A stretch of 64,000 nt of DNA. Source: Paraburkholderia caffeinilytica (GTDB lineage: Bacteria > Pseudomonadota > Gammaproteobacteria > Burkholderiales > Burkholderiaceae). The position numbers and the translations under genes were made by a program. Below the pieces are notes generated by a model, which did no database searches, had not been told where the DNA came from, and saw only the letters and a program-made list of their open reading frames with translations. The DNA lies in NCBI RefSeq assembly GCF_003368325.1, contig NZ_CP031468.1:1-64000 (forward strand). Reading direction: 5' to 3'. Of the stretch, positions 8,240 to 18,800 are shown piece by piece. Every line of letters starts with the position of its first letter. Within the stretch, counting starts at the first letter, position 1.

Positions 8240-9159
8240 CTGACGGCCTCCGTAGCAGCCACGTGATCATGGGCCGGGTCGATAGTCGCCCTGAGGACGG
8301 CCATCTGCTCTTCGCGCAGCTTCCTGTAGCGTTCGAGAAAGGCGGTTTCGTCCAGTGGCAGCTGCATTTCGCGACGCATGGCGAACAGCGCTGGCGGGAA
8401 CAATGCGCCGGGCGTCTCCATCTGCGTGAGCATGATCCTGGCCATTTCGCTGTGGGCGGATTGCCGCAGGTCAACGATGCGGTTGCGCTCCGCCATCGCC
8501 TTGCCGATCTCGTTCACGTGGTGCGTGACGTGGTTTCTTGCGGCCTGCCACGCGTCGTTGTCTTTTTCCGCCTTCGTGACCAGGTCCAGTTGCACCTTGA
8601 TCCACGCATCGCGCAGGCCTTCGTGAATCGTCGTGTTCCGGTCCAGGTCGGCGAGCTGGCTCTGGAAATTTTCCAGTCTGGCACGGCACAGCGAGAGTTC
8701 CCAGAAGCCCCGTCCCAGCGCACTGGCCAGCGCCTGGCAGGCGTTCACCGTATCCTGCGTGCCGATTGCCGCCACCTTGATGAAGGTCGCATGGGCCGTC
8801 CCATACTTTTCAGAAATTCCAGTCACGGGCAACTGGAGGTTGACCAGCGCACCGAGCGAATTCTGCATGGTGAGCGCGGCTTCGACTGCCGGCAGAAAGA
8901 CATCCCGGCGCAGGGCCATCTCCCGCTCGCGATTGCGTTGCGTGGCGTCATGGTCGAGTTCGCTGCGCTTGAGCTGCCGGTTGTGCCAGTTCGAGACGAA
9001 CACGCCGGCGAGCGTGATGGCCGACGCGACCAGGCCGCTGACGCCGGCACCGAACACGGTCGCGGGCATGCCCAGGATCGGGCTGTCGGGCGTCGACGCG
9101 GGAAGCGCGTGCAGCAGCGTGCCCATGGCCAGCGCGCACTCGGTCTGCATGAACGTCAT
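8236..9159 (-). CDS. hypothetical membrane-anchored protein with long helical domain
   Basis: The 307-residue protein has one or two hydrophobic segments near residues 30-58 (VSGLVASAITLAGVFVSNW). A basic, charged region follows and then about 220 residues of predicted helix rich in charged heptads (DHDATQRNREREMALRR onward). GGAG lies eight bases before the ATG at 9159, which supports this start. It overlaps the recombinase gene by 4 bp. I do not recognise the family. The architecture, a membrane anchor plus a cytoplasmic coiled region, recurs in accessory genes of Burkholderiaceae, but no function can be read from the sequence. Confidence 0.6.
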   Translation of the reverse strand: MTFMQTECALAMGTLLHALPASTPDSPILGMPATVFGAGVSGLVASAITLAGVFVSNWHNRQLKRSELDHDATQRNREREMALRRDVFLPAVEAALTMQNSLGALVNLQLPVTGISEKYGTAHATFIKVAAIGTQDTVNACQALASALGRGFWELSLCRARLENFQSQLADLDRNTTIHEGLRDAWIKVQLDLVTKAEKDNDAWQAARNHVTHHVNEIGKAMAERNRIVDLRQSAHSEMARIMLTQMETPGALFPPALFAMRREMQLPLDETAFLERYRKLREEQMAVLRATIDPAHDHVAATEAVR

Positions 9160-9238
9160 AAGTCAGTCTCCGGGCGGGCGAATGGAAACCGCCCGGCCGG
9201 GGCGACCCGGTCGACGGCGATGTCTTCAGACGCGGTGA

Positions 9239-9430
9239 TCACAGGATGCGCAGGTTGCGGATCCGGCCGATCTTCGGCGAACGCTCGCGGATCAGGTCGG
9301 CGATGAACTCGGGCAGCAGCGCGCGCGGGACATTCGCCGGCACGTCGCTGACTGTCTGGCCCGGCACCTGGACGATGAAGTCGTCCGGCGAACTCGCCAG
9401 GCTGTGCTCATAGCTCACTCGGTAATCCAT
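9239..9430 (-). CDS. small hypothetical protein (63 aa)
   Basis: This short reading frame has an AAGGAA ribosome-binding site just ahead of its ATG. It encodes a soluble, mixed-charge protein with no recognised motif. It lies 79 bp upstream of the membrane-protein and recombinase pair, on the same strand, and may belong to that transcription unit. The spacing and ribosome-binding site argue for a real gene, but there is no homology evidence. Confidence 0.45.
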   Translation of the reverse strand: MDYRVSYEHSLASSPDDFIVQVPGQTVSDVPANVPRALLPEFIADLIRERSPKIGRIRNLRIL

Positions 9431-9472
9431 CTTTATTTCCTTCGGGTAAAACGGGGACTTCCATTGGCTGGT

Positions 9473-9634
9473 TCACGTGGCCGGCCGGGCGAAATCAGCC
9501 GGCGTGAGGACCGGTTTGGCAAGGGCCTCCTGCAGTAGAGTGAGCATGACTGCACCGCCGTCGTGACACAGTTCAACCACGCGGTAGTTCCACGTATTAA
9601 CGGGGCTGCAGTCGTTGTCGGAATGTTCGGACAT
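9473..9634 (-). CDS. small hypothetical protein (53 aa)
   Basis: The frame from the ATG at 9634 encodes a 53-residue acidic protein beginning MSEHSDNDCSPVNTWNYRVV. An upstream in-frame ATG at 9688 would add 18 residues, but these overlap a palindrome and read as non-coding. The gene sits 42 bp before the next small gene on the same strand. No family is recognised; the call rests on position and start context only. Confidence 0.35.
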   Translation of the reverse strand: MSEHSDNDCSPVNTWNYRVVELCHDGGAVMLTLLQEALAKPVLTPADFARPAT

Positions 9635-9673
9635 GGTTGTGATGGCGTGGGGTAGATGGCACGGCAGCCAGGG

Positions 9674-9703
9674 TACTATTGATAACATATTTTATCAATA
9701 GTA
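9674..9703. promoter_or_regulatory. perfect 12-bp inverted repeat, likely operator
   Basis: TACTATTGATAA (9674-9685) and TTATCAATAGTA (9692-9703) form a perfect AT-rich dyad around the 6-base centre CATATT. It lies 40 bp upstream of the ATG at 9634. The AT content and lack of a T-run make a terminator unlikely. A repressor operator overlapping the promoter of the small-gene/recombinase cluster, or a recombinase-binding site, are the main options. Confidence 0.5.
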
Positions 9704-9766
9704 ACCGCATTGAATAAAGCGCGGTGGATCGGTTCCGGAGAACCCACCCGCCCGCGCCCAGGAAAG

Positions 9767-9907
9767 TCACTTTTTCTTCGGCTTGCTTGAGGTTGCGCCC
9801 TTGCGCTGGGAGAGGTCCGAAGCGGCGACCTCTTTCTCCTTCCTGGTCGACTTCGGATCACGCAGGATCTTGCCCGCGTCCGATGCTGGTTTCTTGCCTG
9901 TTGCCAT
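9767..9907 (-). CDS. small lysine-rich protein (46 aa)
   Basis: The minus-strand frame encodes a 46-residue basic protein beginning MATGKKPASDAGKILRDP and ending in KPKKK. Very similar small proteins of unknown function are common in Burkholderia genomes. The ATG follows the strong-looking sequence CGAGGTGACC. The composition, rich in Lys, Ser and Ala with almost no hydrophobic residues, suggests an unstructured nucleic-acid-associated protein. The function is unknown. Confidence 0.65.
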   Translation of the reverse strand: MATGKKPASDAGKILRDPKSTRKEKEVAASDLSQRKGATSSKPKKK

Positions 9908-10090
9908 GGTCACCTCGTTGTGGTCGAACCCTCAAGTCAGGGCACATTAATCGTATGAACAACAAGAGGGAATTTCAAGGCAAGGGACGGGCGTTGCTTC
10001 ACGGGATGGTTGCCATAGCCTCGCGACAATTTGGCTCCGTGAATCTTTCTTGCTCCCATCGCGATTGACACCTACCCTTCCTGTAAGATT

Positions 10091-10102
10091 CGCTGATTAG
10101 CG
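10091..10102. promoter_or_regulatory. operator-like motif upstream of the XRE gene
   Basis: CGCTGATTAGCG has CGCT/AGCG arms and ends 16 bp before the start codon of the XRE regulator. Eleven of these bases (GCTGATTAGCG) recur inverted at 11218-11228, in front of the ubiquitin-like operon. Sharing between the two promoters suggests both are bound by the XRE protein encoded immediately downstream. Confidence 0.55.
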
Positions 10103-10118
10103 GAGACGCAGATATCCT

Positions 10119-10448
10119 ATGACTCGCCCTGAACCAGCCACATTCGGCAGCTACATTGCCGACGCCCGCAAGAAGCTCCAGATCAGCCAGAAGGAGTTGG
10201 CCTCGCGCATCCTGCGCGAAGAAGACGACGCGCCCATTTCTCCTCAATACCTTAACGACATCGAACGCGATCGTCGTAATCCGACTTCGGATCACCTGAT
10301 CCTACAGTTTGCCAAGGCCCTCAAGATCGACGCCGACTATCTCCATTACCTGGCAGGCAAGCTTCCCGACGAGATACGCCAGAAGAATTTATCAGAGGAT
10401 GCAGTGAGAGCCGCCTTCACTGCATTCCGCAGACCACAAACGAAATGA
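10119..10448 (+). CDS. XRE-family transcriptional regulator
   Basis: The 109-residue protein has an N-terminal helix-turn-helix of the lambda-Cro type: FGSYIADARKKLQISQKELA leads into the recognition helix, then SPQYLNDIERDRRNPTS. A C-terminal helical part follows (LSEDAVRAAFTAFRR). It is followed 4 bp later by an ImmA/IrrE metallopeptidase gene. In such pairs (ImmR/ImmA, DdrO/IrrE, CapH/CapP) the protease cleaves the repressor after stress such as DNA damage. The matching motifs before this gene and before the ubiquitin-like operon make it the likely repressor of both. That link is inference. Confidence 0.88.
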   Translation: MTRPEPATFGSYIADARKKLQISQKELASRILREEDDAPISPQYLNDIERDRRNPTSDHLILQFAKALKIDADYLHYLAGKLPDEIRQKNLSEDAVRAAFTAFRRPQTK

Positions 10449-10452
10449 CGCC

Positions 10453-11169
10453 ATGGTGACTTTTGTTCGCGATCACACAGGCCGCTTTCAGCAGCGGCCA
10501 CACTTCAAACCAGAAGAGCTGGATCGAGAATGCGAGTCCATCATTACTGGGTTCCTCAAACAGTTGCACGGCGACGTCCGCTACCCGATCGATACAGAGG
10601 ACCTTAAGAACCTGATCGAGCGCGATGCCGAAGATCTGGACGTTTACGCGGACCTTTCCGTCTATGGCGCCGATGTCGAGGGTGTGACCGAGTTTCACCC
10701 GGGAAGCAAGCCTGCAGTGAAGATAGCCTCGATCCTTACCGAGGACGCACGCCGTGAAAACCGGCTTCGAACGACGCTGACGCACGAGTACGGGCATGTC
10801 CACTTCCACAGCTACCTCTGGGAGATAGAGCAGCCACCGGACCTGCTTCGCCAACAGCCGAACCGCGACAAGATTATCTGTAAGCGTGATGCGATGATCG
10901 ATGCCGTGCAGACTGACTGGATGGAGTGGCAAGCCGGCTACGTATGCGGCGCGATCCTGATGCCCAAGAGCGCCGTGCTCGCCTTATGTTGCTCTTTTGC
11001 TGAAACGCACGGCCTCTATGGGGCCGTTTCGCTGCAGACCTCGCACGGCGCGGCGCTCATTGCAAGCGTCGTGAACACATTCCAGGTGTCAGATGAAGCG
11101 GCCCGCGTGCGCCTCCTCAAGCTTGGGCTTGTGACGCAGGCCGCTGCTACCCGATCTCTCTTCGAATAA
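10453..11169 (+). CDS. ImmA/IrrE-family metallopeptidase
   Basis: The 238-residue protein contains the zinc-protease motif HEYGH (H111, E112, H115) followed by VHFH. The region around it (RLRTTLTHEYGHVHFH) is typical of the ImmA/IrrE family. A second part near residues 150-185 (QAGYVCGAILMPKSAVLAL) matches the family pattern in which a glutamate or neighbouring helix completes the zinc site. It directly follows the XRE gene, so it probably cleaves that repressor. The pair resembles CapH-CapP, which controls CBASS operons after DNA damage. The trigger here is unknown. Confidence 0.88.
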   Translation: MVTFVRDHTGRFQQRPHFKPEELDRECESIITGFLKQLHGDVRYPIDTEDLKNLIERDAEDLDVYADLSVYGADVEGVTEFHPGSKPAVKIASILTEDARRENRLRTTLTHEYGHVHFHSYLWEIEQPPDLLRQQPNRDKIICKRDAMIDAVQTDWMEWQAGYVCGAILMPKSAVLALCCSFAETHGLYGAVSLQTSHGAALIASVVNTFQVSDEAARVRLLKLGLVTQAAATRSLFE

Positions 11170-11217
11170 ACAGCGCGGAACATAGCAACCGCTTGCACCG
11201 ACCGCGCGTTGGTGATA

Positions 11218-11245
11218 CGCTAATCAGCATATCGGCGGATTAGCG
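11218..11245. promoter_or_regulatory. inverted-repeat operator upstream of the ubiquitin-like operon
   Basis: CGCTAATC (11218-11225) and GATTAGCG (11238-11245) form a perfect dyad with a 12-bp centre. The left part extends to CGCTAATCAGC, the exact reverse complement of the motif before the XRE gene. It lies 93-120 bp upstream of the first gene of the operon, a plausible promoter position. Confidence 0.6.
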
Positions 11246-11337
11246 TTTGTGATGTTGTGAACGCCTCGCCAAGATAAGCAGGGAAGGCGCCGTGAAATAG
11301 CGCTCTTGCGAACAATCACTGTCTTGAAGAGGTATGT

Positions 11338-12834
<1,497 letters not shown>

Positions 12835-12840
12835 CGCCCG

Positions 12841-14235
12841 ATGAACCAACCGATCTCTAGTGACCTGCTGTCGCGTATCGACAAGCTATTCATGGACCAA
12901 GACGCCACTGATCTGGAGGAGTCCCGTCGCCGACGAGCGCAGCGAGGCCTAGAGGTGCTCGTCGGCGATGACGTCAAAGCGTCATATGGCTTGCAGCTGG
13001 CTCTGCTCACTGCGGTGAACTTAGGCGTCAAGTGTTTCGCCGGCGCAACTGTGGTGCACGCGTCGGCAGACATGTGGCTGGCTCCGTGCCTGGTTCCGGT
13101 GGTCCGCTCGGGAACGCTAGGTGACGCGATCATCGAGCTTGGCGGCAGCCTGGTCGCTCGGAACAGAGCTGCGCCGCGCGGCCGTCATCTTCTGCTCGGT
13201 AACGCGGTCGCCGAAGAAGGCTCGCTCAGGCTGACCTATGACGGCTGGCGTATTTCGGTCGGGCCCGCGAACGAGGTGCCTCGGATGGCGGAGCGTACCT
13301 ACTGTCCGCTTGCCGGCATTGCGGTCGCCGCCATTGCAGTGGGGGAGTTGTTCGCCGATTTTGCAGGCATCAACATCACGGCCACGCGGCGGGTTGTTGC
13401 GATGTCGCTCTGGCGGCCGGACCTGCCGTTTGAACACCCGGACGCGGTTGGCATGCAGCTCGCTGAATTGCCGCTCTCTCTGGGCCTCTTTGGACTCGGG
13501 CATCTGGGGCAAGCCTATTTGTGGGGCTTTGCAGCATTGCCGTACGCGTCGCCCGAAAGGGTGATGGTTCTGCTCTGCGATGACGATGAGGTAGAGAAGG
13601 TGAACGTCGAGACGGGCGCCTTGTTGACGGCTGCGGCGGTGCAACGGCTCAAGACGCGCGTGGTTGCGGAATGGCTTGAAGGACGCGGGTTCGTGACCAG
13701 GCTGCTGGAGCGTCGCGTCGACATGCAATTCAGGCGCACCGATCGTGAACCAATAATTGCTCTGTGCGGTTTTGACGATAATCAGCCGCGGCAGTGGCTC
13801 GCAAATGCTGGTTTCCAGGCGATTTTCGATAGCGGATTGGGCGGTGAGGCATTTAATTTTGACACCATCGCTTTTCATACTTGGCCGAATCCACGGATCG
13901 CCTCGGAAGTGTGGCCCCTGGAGTCCGCGTCGGAGGTCGCTCTGCGCGAGGCACGTAAGAGACAACAGGCCGATAGCAACGCGGCATATCAGACCCTTGG
14001 TGCCGACGAGTGCGGCCGCTTACTGCTCGCGGGCAAATCGGTCGCGGTGCCTTTCGTCGGAGCTATGGCAGCGTGCATCGTGCTGGCCGAAATGCTCAAG
14101 AACGTCAACGGTGGCCCGACATTCAGCGACCTGAAGCTTCGGCTCTGCGCGCTCGGCAACAGTCCTTTGGACGGGCGGCTGGCGAGCGAGGTGGCGACGC
14201 CGATGCGGGGCTTGGCAACGCAAGCCGCCAAGTAA
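12841..14235 (+). CDS. ThiF/E1-like activating enzyme
   Basis: The 464-residue protein has a Rossmann-type adenylation domain in its second half. GLGHLG (218-223) binds ATP, followed by VMVLLCDDDEVEKVN (D247-D249 and N255), matching the E1/ThiF pattern with the usual arginine replaced. The first 200 residues form a separate, less conserved domain seen in E1-like proteins of multiubiquitin operons. C391 in GADECGRLL, shortly before PFVGAMAA, is the best candidate for the thioester cysteine. It would adenylate the C-terminal glycine of the modifier and pass it on. It is the last gene of the operon. Confidence 0.85.
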   Translation: MNQPISSDLLSRIDKLFMDQDATDLEESRRRRAQRGLEVLVGDDVKASYGLQLALLTAVNLGVKCFAGATVVHASADMWLAPCLVPVVRSGTLGDAIIELGGSLVARNRAAPRGRHLLLGNAVAEEGSLRLTYDGWRISVGPANEVPRMAERTYCPLAGIAVAAIAVGELFADFAGINITATRRVVAMSLWRPDLPFEHPDAVGMQLAELPLSLGLFGLGHLGQAYLWGFAALPYASPERVMVLLCDDDEVEKVNVETGALLTAAAVQRLKTRVVAEWLEGRGFVTRLLERRVDMQFRRTDREPIIALCGFDDNQPRQWLANAGFQAIFDSGLGGEAFNFDTIAFHTWPNPRIASEVWPLESASEVALREARKRQQADSNAAYQTLGADECGRLLLAGKSVAVPFVGAMAACIVLAEMLKNVNGGPTFSDLKLRLCALGNSPLDGRLASEVATPMRGLATQAAK

Positions 14236-14450
14236 CTTTTGTAGGGTCTGCCTATCAAACTATGGCGGCGCAGCGGGTCGTCGGTGAATCGGGCAGTGGG
14301 CCATCTAACACGCAACTTTGAAGGTTGGTGAGCCATCGTCGACTGCGCCATCTAGCAAGGCCTTCCCCGGATGCGGATGCTGGGGAGGGATACGCGCCGC
14401 GATCTCAAGAACGGACTTTCCACTGATCACTGCCCGAGCGATGAACTGCT

Positions 14451-14675
14451 CTAAACCTGCTCTTTGGGCTCATACCACTCGCCGTGACATCTTGTGTACC
14501 TGACTTGCTTAGCGGGCAACGTTACAGTGACTATTCCCGGTCGCTTCAGTTTGGGATTTCTCAGGAACATCAAATAGCCGAGGCCTCGGCACATATCCTC
14601 ACCGCTCTCGGCAACGAAATGCGCCAGACAGTTGACGCAGAACACACGATTTGATGTCGCCATCAGTTCACCCAT
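14451..14675 (-). CDS. small cysteine-containing protein, possible zinc ribbon
   Basis: The 74-residue frame contains FCVNC near the N-terminus and two further cysteines (DMCRG and TRCHG), which could form a zinc ribbon with an unusually long spacing. Starts at 14675 or 14663 (MATSNRV) are both possible. It is convergent with the ubiquitin-like operon and upstream of the SOS repair genes on the same strand. I do not recognise a family. Just to its left (about 14290-14440) a second minus-strand frame without a clear start also looks coding, so this may be a decayed locus. Confidence 0.35.
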   Translation of the reverse strand: MGELMATSNRVFCVNCLAHFVAESGEDMCRGLGYLMFLRNPKLKRPGIVTVTLPAKQVRYTRCHGEWYEPKEQV

Positions 14676-14813
14676 GTTTGAGTAGGTGGGTTGAACCTGT
14701 TATCTGTTAGTTACGCAAATTTATTTCGCCAACATGTCCTTCTTCGTGGACAGGCGGTAACGCCAGGCCGGCAGCAAGTAATGCGCTCCGATGTCGTCGC
14801 CGGTCCGGTCCGC

Positions 14814-15773
14814 TCAGGCCGCCATCCGATGTTCGTAGTAAGGACGATGGCGATCGTCGAGAATCGCGTACTGTGCCGCGAGATTGCGTGGATCGGGATT
14901 GAGCCACGCGTCGATATGCTCCGGCTTGATGGGAATGATGCAGCGATCGTGGCCGGCGGCGGCAACTTCAGGGGGCGGCTCATCAGTGATGGCCGCGAAG
15001 GAGAGCACATCAGGCTCGCCAGGGCTTTGCCAGTGCGACCACAGGCAGGCGATTAGCATGTCCCGAGCGGGTTGCGGCTTGAACTCCAGGACCACGTTTT
15101 CCTCTAGCTCGCCTTCGGCGAGTTCGCGCCCTTCCAGACGATGTCGTTTCACGTTTTCATAGAACGCGTTCGCGACGATAAGACCGTGCGAATACCCAAA
15201 GAGTCCCTTCCAGAAGCCTTCCAGGTTGTCAAACCTGGCATTGTAAAGTCCGGGATATTTCTTGTCGTAGAACGCAGGCTTGCCAGCCGGGCGACAGTGA
15301 TATCGCATGGGCTTGATGACACGCTTGCCGTTTTCCATGATCATGACCGGAGCATAGTTGCCGGGGAAAATTCGCGAATCGCGGTCTTTCAGTTCGGTGC
15401 GACGGAGATCGTCGAGCCCGTGCAGCGCCGACTCGATCTTGTTGGTTGCGATCCGTTTGCTTTCGGTGGCCGCCTTCGTCGTCTTGCTCTGCAGGGTGCG
15501 TTCCGCGTCGGCGAGTCGCGCGCGCTGTTTGAACAGTTCCTGCTCCAGCTTTGGGACCTGGTCGCGGGTGAACTGGTCAATCGCTTCCTTGATCCGCCGT
15601 TCCTCGTCGGTCTGGGGAACCGAGAACGCGGCGTCCATCGCCTTCGGAATCTTGATGTTGCTGCCCTCGGCGCGTTCCCAGTACAGCTGTGCGAACTCCC
15701 GGATGCTCATGTGCGCGCCAAACATCCTGACGTACTTGCGGTAGTCCGCCTGGATCTGGGCTGAATAGCACAT
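14814..15773 (-). CDS. SRAP/HMCES-family abasic-site DNA crosslink protein (YedK-like)
   Basis: The 319-residue protein begins MCYSAQ, with the catalytic cysteine as residue 2 after removal of Met. The family asparagine/arginine is in LYNARFDNL, and the C-terminal histidine motif is GHDRCIIPI. SRAP proteins form a thiazolidine crosslink with abasic sites in single-stranded DNA and shield them from error-prone bypass. A helical, Lys/Arg-rich insertion (about residues 60-125) makes it longer than E. coli YedK (about 220). The start at 15773 has AAGGAGAG upstream. It follows dnaE2 by 49 bp on the same strand, consistent with an SOS-linked unit. Confidence 0.9.
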   Translation of the reverse strand: MCYSAQIQADYRKYVRMFGAHMSIREFAQLYWERAEGSNIKIPKAMDAAFSVPQTDEERRIKEAIDQFTRDQVPKLEQELFKQRARLADAERTLQSKTTKAATESKRIATNKIESALHGLDDLRRTELKDRDSRIFPGNYAPVMIMENGKRVIKPMRYHCRPAGKPAFYDKKYPGLYNARFDNLEGFWKGLFGYSHGLIVANAFYENVKRHRLEGRELAEGELEENVVLEFKPQPARDMLIACLWSHWQSPGEPDVLSFAAITDEPPPEVAAAGHDRCIIPIKPEHIDAWLNPDPRNLAAQYAILDDRHRPYYEHRMAA

Positions 15774-15822
15774 GGTGGCTCTCCTTTTTGAAGGAAGGTG
15801 CGCGAATATGGTACGCCGGTTC

Positions 15823-18800
15823 CTAATGGAAGTTTCGTGTCGACGTGACGAGCGAGCCGAGCAGCGGGGAAACGTCGACCAGCCGGTGCGCGACGAGGTG
15901 GCGCACTTCACCCTCACGCTGCCAGACACCGTACACGGCAAGCAGTGACGAGCCGAGCGCTTCGCGTCGCTGCTTTTCCAGCAGGGACGGCCAGATGATG
16001 ACGTTGACCTGTCCGGTCTCATCCTCAAGCGTGACGAACATCACACCCTTGGCCGTGCCCGGCCGCTGCCGGACCGTCACGATGCCGCAGGCACGAGCGA
16101 GCTGCCCGTTCCGGAATCCGGCCAGCGTCGACGCCGACAGCAGGCGCTGGGCAAGCAGGCGAGGGCGCAGCAGTTCCAGCGGGTGCCGGCCGAGTGTCAG
16201 ACCGAGGGTCCGGTAATCGCTGGCGATCTGCTGGCCTTCCGTCATCGGCGCGAGGACCGGCGTCGCGTCGTCATCAGTCGCGCCGCGCAGCAGATCCCGG
16301 TCCGGTACCGCAGCCACCGCATGCCACAGAGCTGCGCGCCGGTCGCCGGCGAGCGAGCGTAACGCGTCGGCCATAGCGAGCGCCTGCAGGTCCTTGCGAT
16401 CGAGTTGCGCGCGTCGTGCCAGATCGGAGACATCGGCAAAGGGCCGCACGGCCCGCGCGAGCTCGATGCGCGCGGCGGCTTCTTCCTTCAGGCCGCGAAC
16501 CAGCGACATGCCGAGGCGCACCGGCGCGCGAGTCGATCTGCCCTCGACTGCCGAGTCCCAGTTGCTGAGCGTCACGTCGACGGGCAGCACCTTCACGCCG
16601 TGGCGCCTTGCATCCTGCACGAGCTGTGAGGGTGAATAGAATCCCATCGGCTGGCTGTTGAGCATGGCGACGAGGAACGCGACCGGCTCATGACACTTCA
16701 GCCATGCACTCGCGTAGACAAGCAGCGCGAAGCTCGCCGCGTGACTCTCCGGAAAGCCATATTCGCCGAAGCCCTGGATCTGCGCAAAGATGGCCTCGGC
16801 GAACTCGCGGTCGTAACCGCGCTCGAGCATCCCGTTCACGATGCGGTCGTAGTAGGCTTCGAGTCCGCCCTTGCGGCGCCATGCGGCCATCGCGCGACGC
16901 AACTGGTCAGCCTCGCCGGCAGTGAATCCTGCCGCGAGCATCGCGACCTGCATCACCTGCTCCTGAAAGATCGGCACGCCGAGCGTGCGCGAAAGCGCCT
17001 GCTCCATCTGTGGGCTCGGATAGGTGACGGGCTCCACGCCCTGCCGCCGACGCAGGTAGGGATGCACCATGCCGCCCTGTACCGGGCCCGGACGTACGAT
17101 CGCCACCTCGATCACGAGATCGTAAAAGCAGCGCGGCTGCAGGCGGGGCAGCATGCTCATCTGCGCGCGCGACTCGATCTGGAATACGCCAACGGTATCG
17201 GCGCGACAGATCATCTTGTAGGTCTCGGAATCTTCGGCAGGAATGTCCTGCAGTTCGAATGGCTCGCCGCGCTTTTCCGAAATGACGTCGAGCGCGCGGC
17301 GGATGGCCGACAGCATGCCAAGTGCGAGCACGTCGATTTTCAGCAGACCGAGCGCCTCGATGTCGTCCTTGTCCCACTGGATGATCGAGCGGTCGGCCAT
17401 CGCAGCGTTCTCGATCGGCACCAGCCTCGACAGCTTGCCGCGGCTGATCACGAAGCCACCACTGTGCTGCGACAGATGTCGCGGAAAGCCCAGCAGCAGC
17501 GCCGCGAAATTCGCCCACTGCACGATCAGCGGTGCTTCAGGGTCGAGACCGGCCTCGGCGAAGCGGTTGAGCAGATCGCGGCTGGAGTCGAACCACTGGT
17601 AAGCCTTCGCGACGCGATCGACGATCGCCGGATCCACGCCGAGCGCCTTGCCCGATTCGCGCAGTGCGCTACGTGGGCGGTACGTCGTCACGGCGGCCGT
17701 CAGTGCTGCCCGATCGCGCCCGTACTTGCGGTAGATGTACTGCACGACTTCTTCACGGCGCTGATGCTCGAAATCGACGTCGATGTCGGGCGGCTCACCT
17801 CGCTCTTTCGAGATGAACCGCTCGAACAGCATCGACGAGCGCGCAGGATCCACCTCGGTCACGCCAAGAGCAAAGCACACGGCCGAGTTGGCCGCCGAGC
17901 CGCGCCCCTGACACAGGATCCCTTCGCTGCGCGCGAACCGGACAATGTCGTAGACCGTCAGAAAGTACGGCTCGTAGCGCAGATCCCCGATCAGCGAGAG
18001 CTCGTGTTCGATCTGCTGCTGTACCTGATGTGGGATGCCCGCTGGCCAGCGGCGATGTGCGCCGATGTAAGTCTCCTGTCTCAGGTAGCTGGTCGGCGTA
18101 TGGCCGACTGGCACCAGCTCGTCCGGATACTCATAGCGCAGCTCGTCGAGTGAAAACGTGCACAGGTGCGCGATCCGCAGCGTCTCCTCAAGCATCCGCT
18201 GCGGGTACAGGTTGGCGAGTCGCAGGCGCGATCGCAGATGCTGCTCTGCGTTGGGCGCGAGATCATAGCCGCACTCGGCTACCGGTTTGCCAATCCGGAT
18301 CGCCGTGAGCACGTCTTGCAGCGGTTTGCGCGAACGCACGTGCATGACAGGAGCACCTGTCGCCACGACGGGAATGCCGTGGCGAGCAGCGACGTGTTCG
18401 ACGGTGCCACGGTGGATGTCGTCCATTGCCCGGGCATGCAGCGTCAGGGCGATCCACGCGCGATCGCCGAAGGTCTGGGCGAACCACTCGACCTGCGTAT
18501 CCAGCCTCTCTTCGTCGGCCGGGTAGTCCGGCGACAGGATCGCGACGCAGTCCGGCAGTGCCCGCAGGTGCCCGAAGGGCTTCTCGGGGTGCGCGAGATC
18601 CAGGGGGGCAATCCGGTAGCTGCCCTTGTGCGCGCGCATGCGGCCGAGCGTGATCAGCTCCGACAGGTTGCCGTAGCCTTCGCGTGTCATCGCCAGCGCG
18701 GTGAATGACAGGGCAGGCGTGCCGTCGGCGTTGGTCAGATGGAAGTGTGACCCGACGATGAACGGCAGACCGGCCTTCTTCGCCTCGACGTGGGCACGAA

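Noticed and set aside
8263..9306. Long plus-strand frame opposite the membrane-anchored protein gene
   Set aside because: The opposite strand has a good ribosome-binding site, membrane segment and helical pattern; this frame has none.
16690..18153. Long plus-strand open frame (487 codons) opposite dnaE2
   Set aside because: It mirrors the codon structure of dnaE2, has an Arg/His/Gln-rich composition with no domain, and no ribosome-binding site.
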